Shown: positions 26,656 through 35,843 of the stretch, one piece after another
Numbering within the stretch: position 1 is the stretch's first letter
Layout: each line of letters starts with the position of its first letter
Origin: an uncultured Bacteroidaceae bacterium
GTDB taxonomy: Bacteria > Bacteroidota > Bacteroidia > Bacteroidales > Bacteroidaceae
Assembly: GCA_905235285.1 (NCBI GenBank)
Contig: CAJOLI010000005.1
Span: 20,411 to 84,410, forward strand
Length of the DNA: 64,000 bases
Reading direction: 5' to 3'
Program-made: the position numbers and the translations under genes
Notes under the pieces: generated by a model
Told to the model about the DNA's origin: nothing
Databases searched by the model: none
What the model saw: only the letters and a program-made list of their open reading frames with translations

Positions 26656-28932
26656 TTATTTTAAAATAACCTTCTTACCGTTTATGACATGCAGGCCTCT
26701 TGCAGGTTTAGTAACCCGCTGACCGGAGATATTGTAAACATACGACTTGGTCGTTACTGACGTAGCAGATTGAATCCCGACCATACCAGCAGGCACAAAC
26801 GTGGCAACAATATTCATCTCCCCGGAGACCGACATTGAACTATTGTTGCTGACTGCATTGCCGTTAACCATCAAGCTTGCCAATTCATAATCAGTATATG
26901 GTATCGCCAGAATCGTAAGCAGGCTATTCTCTTTGGCCAGAGTTCCGCTTTCAATCTCATTGCCATCAACGGCCACGATAAGTATTCCATTGTCAGGCTC
27001 ATTGAAAGTGATAGCATATTCTTGCTCCACAACAACAGGCCTAAACGAAGCAGAGATGTTGACAGACTCTGTCACAATAATAGTGCTATAGTTTTCGACG
27101 ATAGTCCCATTCACCATAAGGTAATCTACTTCAAAGCCCTCATCAGGTTCGGCGACAACAGTGAGCGTGCCATTTTCTTCGACTCTCGTTCCACTGTTTA
27201 TTTCTGAGCCATTATATGTGACATGAATCTTTCCGTTTTCAGGACTGCTGAAACTAACCACATATGTTCTGATTACACGGCTGAAAGATGCCTCAATGGT
27301 TATTGGCCCATAAACCTTCACAGAACTGTTGTTTGCTATAGGGCTGCCATTTACGTTCAGGTTCTCCAGTTCGTAGTCTGAATATGGTATTGCAGAAATC
27401 TCAAGCACGCTACCTTCTTCTACTTCTGTTCCACTTTCAATCTCATTGCCGTTGTTTGAGACGATTAAGAGGCCATTATCTGGAGCAGCAAAGGTTACGG
27501 GGTAATATTTCTTTTCCGGTATAGCCTTGATGGTGCCAAAAGCACGCCAGCCTGGGGCTATTGTATAAAGGTCTATACTTTCTGCTGGAACATAAAGGGT
27601 GTCTGTTTTGACATCATTCTCTCTCCATTTTCCTATTGGAGACTCAGCATAGCATGTCACCTTCCTATTTACAGATGCAGAAGACATTTTGCGGAACGTG
27701 TCATCTGACAAAGCCACTAATGATGCAGGTAGCTCAATTTCTGTGATGTTATCACAACGTGGAAACGCGCCATCGATATTTTGAACGCCATCAGGCAAAA
27801 CGACCTTAGTCAGTTTGCCATAATAAAAGGCATCTTCACGTATCACTCGAAGAGATAAGGGGAAGGTCACCGTCTCTAAGTTTGACATGTTAAAGGCATT
27901 ATTGCCAATGGTCACGGTGCCTTCGGGGATATCATAGTGTTTATCTTGCCTACCCCAAGGCCACATAATAAGTATGTCTTTTGAGGCATTAAAGAGCACA
28001 CCGTCAATGGTAGACAAATAAAGACTTCCCGTAGCGACCTCAAATTGCTTGACAGTAGGACATTCCCTGAACGTAGAGCCGTCAATATCATACAATGAAG
28101 CTGGCAACTTAATCTTCTCTGGCAGAGAAAGACATTTCCTAAAGGCACCTTCGTCAATACTCTCGATAGAATTAGGCAGAATCAACGATTTTAGAGACTG
28201 ACAATTGCGAAAAGCAAAACGACCTATGGAACGTAAGGTGTTTGGGAAAGCTACTGTTGTCAGGTTCCTTGCGCAATCAAAAGCATCTTCGTCAATCTGT
28301 TCCAGTTTGCTTGAAAGGTAAATCGTTGAGAGAGAAGAATAGGCAAAGGCATTCTGACAAACCTTCACTACATTCTCATTCATATCATAATGCCCGGTGC
28401 GACCTGCAGGGAAGAGGACGAGCGACGACATATCCTTTGAGAAAATGATACCTCCTGATGCTTTCCATTCTGGATGATTGCTATCCATATAGAAATTAGT
28501 GAGAGAAGAACATCCCTCAAAGCTGTCCCACACTTTCTTCAGATACGGCGAGAATGTTACGGACTTCAAGTTGCTACAGCCTTCAAAAGCAGCAGCGTCA
28601 ACAATCACACTTGATTCCGAGCCGTTCTTGGCAAACACTACTTTCTCGAGACTCGTACAGTTCTTGAAGGCATATATACTGACATAGTCTACCGTCGAAG
28701 ACAACGTAATAGATTTCAATGTCGTGTTTCCATCGAAAGCATACTCGCCGATCTCCTCTACATTATTTAAAAGGTATGAGTCTGCAGTGAAATCTATTTC
28801 TGTTTCCGGCCCTGTCCATTTATTCAAAATGCCATTACTGATATCATAGCTCGTCTTCGGATACGTGATAGCAAAAGTGCACAGCGCTGATATCAGCGCC
28901 GTGCATATAGTGAGGATTCTTTTCATTGTCAT
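26656..28932 (-). CDS. BspA-type leucine-rich-repeat surface protein with T9SS-like C-terminal tail
   Basis: 758-residue secreted protein. Signal peptide (MTMKRILTICTALISALCTF), then about 430 residues of BspA/TpLRR-type leucine-rich repeats (units such as IGEYAFDGNTTLKSITLSS and IDEGAFRKC). After that come three similar repeats of about 75 residues with the pattern VTFAAPDNGLLIV...NEIESGT...LENLNVNG, a Bacteroidales bacterial-repeat type. The end (YNISGQRVTKPARGLHVINGKKVILK region) fits a T9SS type A sorting domain. BspA proteins mediate adhesion and coaggregation. It starts 11 bp after the large surface-protein gene, so both are probably one transcript. ATGs at 28932 and 28926 are both possible. 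Confidence 0.88.
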   Translation of the reverse strand: MTMKRILTICTALISALCTFAITYPKTSYDISNGILNKWTGPETEIDFTADSYLLNNVEEIGEYAFDGNTTLKSITLSSTVDYVSIYAFKNCTSLEKVVFAKNGSESSVIVDAAAFEGCSNLKSVTFSPYLKKVWDSFEGCSSLTNFYMDSNHPEWKASGGIIFSKDMSSLVLFPAGRTGHYDMNENVVKVCQNAFAYSSLSTIYLSSKLEQIDEDAFDCARNLTTVAFPNTLRSIGRFAFRNCQSLKSLILPNSIESIDEGAFRKCLSLPEKIKLPASLYDIDGSTFRECPTVKQFEVATGSLYLSTIDGVLFNASKDILIMWPWGRQDKHYDIPEGTVTIGNNAFNMSNLETVTFPLSLRVIREDAFYYGKLTKVVLPDGVQNIDGAFPRCDNITEIELPASLVALSDDTFRKMSSASVNRKVTCYAESPIGKWRENDVKTDTLYVPAESIDLYTIAPGWRAFGTIKAIPEKKYYPVTFAAPDNGLLIVSNNGNEIESGTEVEEGSVLEISAIPYSDYELENLNVNGSPIANNSSVKVYGPITIEASFSRVIRTYVVSFSSPENGKIHVTYNGSEINSGTRVEENGTLTVVAEPDEGFEVDYLMVNGTIVENYSTIIVTESVNISASFRPVVVEQEYAITFNEPDNGILIVAVDGNEIESGTLAKENSLLTILAIPYTDYELASLMVNGNAVSNNSSMSVSGEMNIVATFVPAGMVGIQSATSVTTKSYVYNISGQRVTKPARGLHVINGKKVILK

Positions 28933-28943
28933 TTCAGATTAAA

Positions 28944-31900
28944 TTATTTTACAGAGAACTTCTTTGACTTACCATTAGATAATGTCGCTATGTAAATGCC
29001 TGCAGGCAGATGGCTGATGCGTATCAGTGCCTTTCCAAAGCCATCTGTCTCGCCCTTAGCAATAATCTCGCCCTTGAGTGAGAACAGAGTGACAGTGATG
29101 TCAGGCTCTGCATTCTCTACCTTCAGCAAGTTCTTGCTGAGATGAATCTCGGTCTGTTTCTCTGACTCGGTTTCCACTTGCTCAATGCTGTCAGGCTTAT
29201 CTAGATTAAACATCTGGAACAGACGTCCTTGATTACCTGCCAGGTCGTTGGCTGTAATGAAGACTGTCATCATATAGTCCAAGTCCTTAGATGTCAGTTC
29301 AACTTCAAAGTCAGACTCGCTTAGCATCGTGAAGTCACGTGCTTCACCATTGATGAACACCCGCAAGCTACTCGTCCTGACGGCTATATTATCTGATACA
29401 TGGATATGCAATGTATAGGCATCATCATTCAATGTAGCCTCAACTACAGGAGCCAAAGGATCGTTCTTAATGGAGGTAGCCATCATATATTTACCCATTC
29501 TATCAACCTCGAGAGGTGTCCCTGCAGGGCCAACATATTGCCATACATCATCACTACCAGCTTCTGAATAGTAGACATCCAAAGCCTGGTCTTCGCGGAA
29601 TCCAAAGGGTGTAAGGTCATCAGCACCTATTGATGATTCCAATTTAAATTTTCCAGTTTGTGTTGATGCCAATGCTGTAGCCCCTTCGTTAGCAGACAGG
29701 TCGCAAACCTCACTAATCACAAACAAAGTATCTCCTTGTTCCGTTATACCTAATAAATCACCAGCAGGATAGAAATGCGAAAATCCCAAATTTACTCCTT
29801 CTTCAAAATTCTGGATACCATCATTTAGCGTAAACGTAAATGTGCAGATATTAGTCTGCTTTTGTTCCGCCAAGAGTGGTCGTCTGCGACGAATTGATTT
29901 AGTATAAACAGCATCTGCCCCTGTCGTATAATAATGTTCCAATCCATCAATCGTGAAAACGGTATTTATACCTACTACAGATCCTCTACCATAGACATCG
30001 TTCATCCTAACATAAGTTTGGCCTATTTCCGCTTTATCATCATCACCAAAAGCCTTATCAAACTGAGCCTGCAAGTATGCTGTAGCATTCTTACTCATTG
30101 CCGCCAATGGTAAATTAGACCTTGCGACGACAGGCAAGAAACGCTCATCAGCAAAACTATAATAACTAACTGAAGGATAATAAGTGAAATCCAAGGATAC
30201 ACCACAATCCAGTTTTACATCTATTAGTCCCCATTTTGCCAAAGGCAGCGCAAATTTCAGTTCAGCCTTATCTGTTTCCTGCATTTCAACTTTAAATGCG
30301 TCCTTAACTGAATATGTTCCTGACAATCTGGAAGAAACCAACTGCAAAGCTTGAGCAAGATGGTCTCCTGTCAACATACCATGAACGGTAGTCGGGGCTT
30401 CTATTATGTATTTGCTTTTCGTGTGACCGAGAGCCGGATATAGGCCATTAACATAATCTGGGTTTGATTTAGCTAAGTTTTGCAAATCTCTTGCAAACGC
30501 CCCCTGACTAGATATTTTCCATTTCCAACCGACACCTTTACCTATAGATATAGACGCTTTGGATGAAGCCGAAGTATTCTCCTTCATCCATTCTGGACAT
30601 AGATAATCTTTTAAATAATCAGAGGACAACTTGACACCAGCCTCAACGGCAAGAGTATTAGAGATTTTCTCAAGAAATGTATGATTTGATGTAGTATACA
30701 TTTCTTCCTCTTGCGTACTCAGTGTACAAAAAGCATTTGCACTAATACTATTCAAGAAACTCTTTTCATAAATTCCAGAGAAAGTTTTAAGGCTGTTGCT
30801 TGGAAGAGGTTTAAACATAGGAGCTTTTAAAGGGGACAAAGTCCCAAAAGCAGCACTTATATTTCCAGAAAACTTTCCTTTCAATTGCCTACTAATACCA
30901 TAAAGGGTTTTTGATGATTCAAAATTGTATTCACGCTTCTGGGGTTCACATTTAAATGTGGCCTCAAGGCCAAACTTCAGGCTTCCATCTGTATAGCTTG
31001 TAAACACCGGTATTTGAGGGAAAGCAACGCCTGGTAAGACCCCATAAGAGTTCGGCCAACTTTTCATTGATTTAAAATTGCCGTTCCCTGATAGAGCCCA
31101 GAATTCACTATTTTTTTCATTTTCCAAAATAGAATCAAAGAAGCCCTCTTTTTCTTCATGTTTGACACCAAACCATGACTCGATGGCTCTTATTGATTTC
31201 AAAGTATTGGAACTGGTAAAAAGTTGCGTTGCTTCAAACCAAGAAAGCAAAATTGCTAAAGCCGTACGTTCAGGCTTCGTCCAATTATAAGTTATGCTTT
31301 CTTTTAATCCGCCTTCCACACCTGTTCCCAGGTCAAAATAATCGCCCAAGTTCAGGTTGGCCTTTCCACTTAATTTACTTTCTGATTCTATCTCAGTCAA
31401 GAATTTACCATCACTCCATTTAAGAGATGTTTTCAACGGAAATGATAAACTAGCCGAAGCTGAAGCTACGCTCCCAAATTTTGCCTCGCCGGTCAACCCT
31501 CTATCAATAGTAATGGCAAACGACTGAACATTTTCAAAACCTGTTGCCTCAGAGAAACTATTACCTTTATGAAGTTTTAAAGAGAATTCGCCATTAGATG
31601 AATTTGCATTTCTCCAAGTTATATTCTTATTGTTTTGGTTAATGAGATCAGAAAAAACGAATCGCACATTTTCGCCTCTACTGGCAAAAGCTTCTGAACC
31701 GCTGGATGATAGCGAGAGAATGGCATAGCCATTTTCATCTGAAAAGTCAGTCTCTACGAACGATTTTGTTGAGGATCCAGAGCATCGGAATTTGGCTTTA
31801 ACATCTTTTAAAGGCTTCCCATCTTTATCGGTCATTCTAAAGTAATAAAACACCTCATCTCCCTCATTAACCTCAGAAGGTGCACAATTTTTAGAGACGA

Positions 31901-34628
31901 GTTCCATTAATGCTTCCGCGATTTCTGTTTGTTCATCACTACTAGTTATAGAAACTGAAATTGGATTAGAGAATCCATTTGATTCCACCCGCTTCCATCC
32001 AGTTTCGTTATCTGTTTTATAATTTACAGAAATTAGACTAAGACCCGCTAAAGAAGGTGTCCAATTTGCATACAATGTATGAAAACCACCATTGCTGATT
32101 TTTGCAGACTCCGTTTTAATTACTTTAGTTCCATCCGATAGCTGAAGTATACCCGACCATACGTCAGATCCGCTATTCTGGACTTTTGCGACAATCGTTG
32201 CGCTATTACCTTGCACAATAGAGTTAGGGCAGGTTATTGCCTCTTTCAGCTTTATGCCGCTGTTAACTGTCGGGTCAGCTATAGCATGAATGGTTATACT
32301 GCCCATTGGAACACCGCTGCCTGTGCCACCTGTCTGGTAGTAAAGCGTCAGCGTGTGAGAGCCCACCGTTTGGGGCGTATAATCGCACTCCAGCGGCTGG
32401 CCACAGTCTTTTGGTATCGAATTGCCATACCATGGATGGATATCCGTTGTTCCCTCCTTCAGATAGAAGGAGCCTTTCCATGTCTCGCTGCCATTGTTCT
32501 TGACTATGACGCTATAATGCGCACTTTGACCTACTGTAATTGTGGCCGAGTTGGCAAGTCCATTATTCTTGAATATACTCAGATTTACAGTTTGCGTTCC
32601 GCTACTCGGCGTCTTTATAGTACTCGACATCGCGCTCCAATCGCTATTCAGACTGCTGTTGCCATTACGTGCGCGTACCTTGAATGTGTAAGATGTGTTG
32701 GGCGAAAGTCCTGAGACATCGGTTGATGTCGTGGCAACGCTCCGATAGAAGCACAGATTGGATTCTCCTGTCTTATAGACATAACAATCGTAAATAGTAG
32801 CACCTGAGACTGATCCCCAGTTGGCAATAAATCCTGACGAAGTAACACTCGTTGCGCTCAGATTACGAGGTGTTGTCAGTTTTGTTGTTGAAGTAATATT
32901 CGTAGTGAAAGACCATACGGGACTCGTGGCATGCCCGCCGCTTCCGTTGTATACGATAACCTTCCAGTAGTATGTTTTTCCTTCGTTAAGCCCTGAGAAA
33001 GAGCACGACTTACCGCTGCCACTTCTATAAGGCTTACTCACATTACTGAAGCTGTTATTAACATCGAGATATAAATCATAGTTCAAAGTACTACCGCCGT
33101 CGTTTGCTGCTGTACTCCAAGAGAATGTACCTGATGTGGCGACACCAGTTGAACCAACTGAAGGATAAGGCGAAGATGGTGTGGTAGGATTAATCACAGG
33201 AGCATCTGCGACTGTTACTACGAATGGGTTCTGATAGCTACCTGCCGACACAGGAACGCCACTTCCCGTATTGCCCGTCTGATAATAGAACGTCAGAGTC
33301 TTGTTGCCTGCAGATTTCGGAGTATAAGAATCCGTCAGCGTCTTCGTAGCTCCTGCATCAATTGTTATATTACCCCATGAAAGCCAGTCCTCGCTACCAT
33401 TTTTAAGATAGAATGAGCCGTTCCAGGCTGACGTACCATTATTCTTGACCTTTATAGCAAACGTATATGCCTTGCCCGTTGTCAAGATTGAAGTATTAAA
33501 GAACGATCCGCCTGCAATATAGAGATCGGGAGTGGTTAATGGCGCCTGAATGGTTACCGTGAACGGATTGCTGTAGCTGCCGCCGTCTATGACTTCACCA
33601 CTGCCATTGTCATTCGTAAGATAGTACAGCGTGAACGTCTTGCTGCCAGTTGTCGTCGGGGTATACGACAGCGTGACTGTACTCGAACTGCCAGCACTCA
33701 GGCTAAGACTTGTCTTATCGATATCCTCGCTGCCGGACTTCAGGTAGATGCCGCCCTTCCAAGCAACAGAGGCATTGTTCTTTATCGTAGCCTTGAACGT
33801 ATAAGTCACGCCTTTCGTCAAGGTTGTCGTGCCAAAATATGTGCCGTTCGTTATCTTAAGATCTGCCAATGTCTTGAATGTCGACGAGCTGCTCTTACTC
33901 CAGGTGCTGGTCGTTGAGCTGTTGGCTGCCTGAATCTGGAACTGATATTCTGTGCCTGGGTCTAAGTTAACCACGCTTACGGAGTTGGTGGTGATGCCGG
34001 ACTTGGTAAATGCCGGACTGCTGTAATCCGAATCCGAAGCCTTCTTCACATTGATGTTGTACTTGGTAGCACCGGTAACCGTACCCCACTTTGCCGTGAA
34101 ACTGGTCGTCGAGATGTTCGAGGCCGTAAATGTGGTATTGTCAGGCGTGGAAAGGGTTGCTGCAGAATTTGCGGTAATCGTAATGGCGCGTGTACAAAAC
34201 ATCACACCATTCCCAGATTTCAAAAGGAAAGTATATGTATGACTTCCACTGGTGAAATCAGGAGTTACATCTAAAGATCCCTCAGAATCACCAGCATTAA
34301 CAGTCGTCCAATATTTATTCTCTTCGTTTGAGGTATTGACGTCACGAACGAGTCTCGCTGTTGTAGTATATTGGAATGTTCCGCTGTTTTTCTTAAATGA
34401 AAAAGTTATGGTTTTGTCGCTATTTACAATGGCTTTAGCTCGAATGTAAGTGCCTCCATCAGATGTGGAAGCAAGAAAAGTTTTATTCGCATTTTCCCAA
34501 TATACATCACCTGATGGCATGTTAGTCCAACTTGTCGCTGAAGAAGTATACGTTTGAGCCATTGTATTTGTCAATGACAGCAGCCACGCTAAAGTAAGAA
34601 GGACGGTTAGGAACGAATGATTTTTCAT
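28944..34628 (-). CDS. Giant surface protein with FN3 and CARDB-like repeats and T9SS-like C-terminal tail
   Basis: 1894-residue secreted protein of unknown function. Signal peptide MKNHSFLTVLLTLAWLLSLTNTMAQ. Fibronectin-III-like domains occur near residues 165-255 (FTAKWGTVTGATKYNINVKK) and 590-680 (FIANWGSVSGATIYDCYVYK). Between and after them lie several CARDB-like modules recognisable by KNNGTSAWNGSFYLKNGSED, KNNGSETWKGSFYLKEG and similar. A large central part (about 900-1500), rich in Ser, Lys and aromatic residues, has no recognised domain. The C-terminal 80 residues (ITVTLFSLKGEIIAKGE... LPAGIYIATLSNGKSKKFSVK) match T9SS sorting domains. It is probably a cell-surface structural or adhesive protein. 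Confidence 0.85.
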   Translation of the reverse strand: MKNHSFLTVLLTLAWLLSLTNTMAQTYTSSATSWTNMPSGDVYWENANKTFLASTSDGGTYIRAKAIVNSDKTITFSFKKNSGTFQYTTTARLVRDVNTSNEENKYWTTVNAGDSEGSLDVTPDFTSGSHTYTFLLKSGNGVMFCTRAITITANSAATLSTPDNTTFTASNISTTSFTAKWGTVTGATKYNINVKKASDSDYSSPAFTKSGITTNSVSVVNLDPGTEYQFQIQAANSSTTSTWSKSSSSTFKTLADLKITNGTYFGTTTLTKGVTYTFKATIKNNASVAWKGGIYLKSGSEDIDKTSLSLSAGSSSTVTLSYTPTTTGSKTFTLYYLTNDNGSGEVIDGGSYSNPFTVTIQAPLTTPDLYIAGGSFFNTSILTTGKAYTFAIKVKNNGTSAWNGSFYLKNGSEDWLSWGNITIDAGATKTLTDSYTPKSAGNKTLTFYYQTGNTGSGVPVSAGSYQNPFVVTVADAPVINPTTPSSPYPSVGSTGVATSGTFSWSTAANDGGSTLNYDLYLDVNNSFSNVSKPYRSGSGKSCSFSGLNEGKTYYWKVIVYNGSGGHATSPVWSFTTNITSTTKLTTPRNLSATSVTSSGFIANWGSVSGATIYDCYVYKTGESNLCFYRSVATTSTDVSGLSPNTSYTFKVRARNGNSSLNSDWSAMSSTIKTPSSGTQTVNLSIFKNNGLANSATITVGQSAHYSVIVKNNGSETWKGSFYLKEGTTDIHPWYGNSIPKDCGQPLECDYTPQTVGSHTLTLYYQTGGTGSGVPMGSITIHAIADPTVNSGIKLKEAITCPNSIVQGNSATIVAKVQNSGSDVWSGILQLSDGTKVIKTESAKISNGGFHTLYANWTPSLAGLSLISVNYKTDNETGWKRVESNGFSNPISVSITSSDEQTEIAEALMELVSKNCAPSEVNEGDEVFYYFRMTDKDGKPLKDVKAKFRCSGSSTKSFVETDFSDENGYAILSLSSSGSEAFASRGENVRFVFSDLINQNNKNITWRNANSSNGEFSLKLHKGNSFSEATGFENVQSFAITIDRGLTGEAKFGSVASASASLSFPLKTSLKWSDGKFLTEIESESKLSGKANLNLGDYFDLGTGVEGGLKESITYNWTKPERTALAILLSWFEATQLFTSSNTLKSIRAIESWFGVKHEEKEGFFDSILENEKNSEFWALSGNGNFKSMKSWPNSYGVLPGVAFPQIPVFTSYTDGSLKFGLEATFKCEPQKREYNFESSKTLYGISRQLKGKFSGNISAAFGTLSPLKAPMFKPLPSNSLKTFSGIYEKSFLNSISANAFCTLSTQEEEMYTTSNHTFLEKISNTLAVEAGVKLSSDYLKDYLCPEWMKENTSASSKASISIGKGVGWKWKISSQGAFARDLQNLAKSNPDYVNGLYPALGHTKSKYIIEAPTTVHGMLTGDHLAQALQLVSSRLSGTYSVKDAFKVEMQETDKAELKFALPLAKWGLIDVKLDCGVSLDFTYYPSVSYYSFADERFLPVVARSNLPLAAMSKNATAYLQAQFDKAFGDDDKAEIGQTYVRMNDVYGRGSVVGINTVFTIDGLEHYYTTGADAVYTKSIRRRRPLLAEQKQTNICTFTFTLNDGIQNFEEGVNLGFSHFYPAGDLLGITEQGDTLFVISEVCDLSANEGATALASTQTGKFKLESSIGADDLTPFGFREDQALDVYYSEAGSDDVWQYVGPAGTPLEVDRMGKYMMATSIKNDPLAPVVEATLNDDAYTLHIHVSDNIAVRTSSLRVFINGEARDFTMLSESDFEVELTSKDLDYMMTVFITANDLAGNQGRLFQMFNLDKPDSIEQVETESEKQTEIHLSKNLLKVENAEPDITVTLFSLKGEIIAKGETDGFGKALIRISHLPAGIYIATLSNGKSKKFSVK

Positions 34629-34947
34629 AATTGTATTGTTGACTGTGAATATTGTTAAAGCGAATGAATTGTTGTTCTTTATTAAGCCCCTGTATTACTT
34701 CTTCTGATAATGTGCATCCGTTGATTCGGATGCCATCGAGATGGCCAAGGTGCTGCAAAATTAATAAAAAATCTAAAGAGTCCGCAATGAAATGTGACTT
34801 TTTTCTAAATAATTTGACTTTCGCAAGCTCTGCTTACTTAGAAGTTCTTGAAGTGTCAAGCGAAAATTGAATAAATAATGCAATGGCGCTTTGTTTTTCT
34901 ACACCATGGCTTTTTCAGAGAGTTTTTTCAGGAAACTACCGCACATG
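34629..34947. other. Upstream region of the giant surface-protein gene
   Basis: 319 bp between the HU-like gene and the surface-protein gene, both leftward. It contains the promoter -7 box TAATTTTG (34756-34763, minus strand) and a leader of about 120 nt. No gene is supported. Confidence 0.7.
34756..34763 (-). promoter_or_regulatory. -7 promoter box for the surface-protein operon
   Basis: TAATTTTG on the minus strand fits the Bacteroidetes TAnnTTTG consensus. An ATTGCGG about 20 bp upstream is a weak -33 candidate. Confidence 0.5.
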
Positions 34948-35610
34948 TCATTCGTCATCAGTTCCGAGGGCGGACTCAGAGAGCATCCAGACGCGGTGGG
35001 TGCCGCGGCCGCGGCTGATGATGCCGGCATGCTTGAGCTTCACCATGTCCTGTAGCTCGCGCTGGGCGCTGGTGAGTGAGAGGCCGGTGATGGAGGCGTA
35101 GTCGGCGACGTGCATGAAAGTGTTCTTGCGCAGGAAGGCGTGGGCGGCGGCGAGGCGATCGCTCTGTAAGCTGTCGTCGATGGTTATGCGCTTGCCTCTG
35201 CGGCCATAGACGCGGGTTAGCGTCTGGCGGGCAAACCGCGAGCCTACGTCATGGAACAGTTCTTTGTCGAGGCGGAAATTGACGTGGTGCAGCTCCAGGT
35301 TCGCAGAATTTGGCTCCTGCTCGTCATCAAGATGCTCACGACGTTCTTCTTTAAGGCGTATGCCTAAGCTGAAGGAACCTATTCCGGGCACCGTGACAGC
35401 CGCCCCTTCGCCAAGCAGCAGGGCGAGCTCGTCGGCGACATCTGAGAGTACGCCCTCGATAATCGTCTCGCTGAAGCCGTAGCGATGAGCCACCATGCGT
35501 ACGAAGTCTTTGCCTGAGAAGCGTCTGTCGCGCTTCAACTTATACACGGTTCGCGTTGCCTTCATGTCGAAGTTGTCGCGTTGTTCGAGTTTGTAGTAAT
35601 GCAGTTCCAT
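34948..35610 (-). CDS. HU/IHF-fold DNA-binding protein with C-terminal winged-helix-like region
   Basis: 220-residue protein. Residues about 16-130 follow the Bacteroidetes HU-like pattern (FVRMVAHRYGFSETIIEGVLSDVADELALLL, then VTVPGIGSFSLGIR). After a spacer (about 95-125) the C-terminal part (HVADYASITGLSLTSAQRELQDMVKLKHAGIISRG) reads like a winged helix-turn-helix. It thus combines a nucleoid-type domain with a sequence-specific reader and could be a regulator. Four diverged operator-like repeats lie 130-210 bp upstream of its start. It is transcribed in the same direction as the TIR/RyR gene cluster just upstream, but from its own promoter. Confidence 0.8.
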   Translation of the reverse strand: MELHYYKLEQRDNFDMKATRTVYKLKRDRRFSGKDFVRMVAHRYGFSETIIEGVLSDVADELALLLGEGAAVTVPGIGSFSLGIRLKEERREHLDDEQEPNSANLELHHVNFRLDKELFHDVGSRFARQTLTRVYGRRGKRITIDDSLQSDRLAAAHAFLRKNTFMHVADYASITGLSLTSAQRELQDMVKLKHAGIISRGRGTHRVWMLSESALGTDDE

Positions 35611-35684
35611 ATTATTCGTTCTTTTTCTGATGGCTTTCCGCCGTATTTCTGCAGTTTAGTAACAAAAAGTGGGGTTCGACCAGA

Positions 35685-35716
35685 CAAAAATACAAAAACC
35701 TTCAGCGAGGAACAAA
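35685..35716 (-). promoter_or_regulatory. Promoter of the HU-like gene
   Basis: Minus strand: TTTG (35713-35716), 20-bp spacer, then TATTTTTG (35685-35692). This fits the Bacteroidetes sigma-ABfr consensus TTTG-N19/21-TAnnTTTG. The leader to the ATG is about 65 nt. Confidence 0.75.
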
Positions 35717-35738
35717 TCTTCGTCATTAAAGAAAGTTA

Positions 35739-35818
35739 AAATCACTCGGTGGGTTACATAATTCACTGAATGATTTTTGTAATTCACGCAGTGAATTTTA
35801 TAATTCATTCGGTGAATT
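35739..35818. repeat. Four operator-like dyad repeats at 21-bp spacing
   Basis: Units begin at 35739, 35760, 35781 and 35802. Unit 3 is a perfect dyad (aattcacgcagtgaatt); unit 4 is aattcattcggtgaatt; unit 2 (aattcactgaatgattt) is close to the reverse complement of unit 4; unit 1 (aaatcactcggtgggtt) is more diverged. Two-helical-turn phasing suggests cooperative protein binding on one DNA face. They sit between the end of the TIR/RyR operon and the HU-like gene promoter. Confidence 0.7.
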
Positions 35819-35843
35819 ATAAAATATGGTTATATTTGATAGT

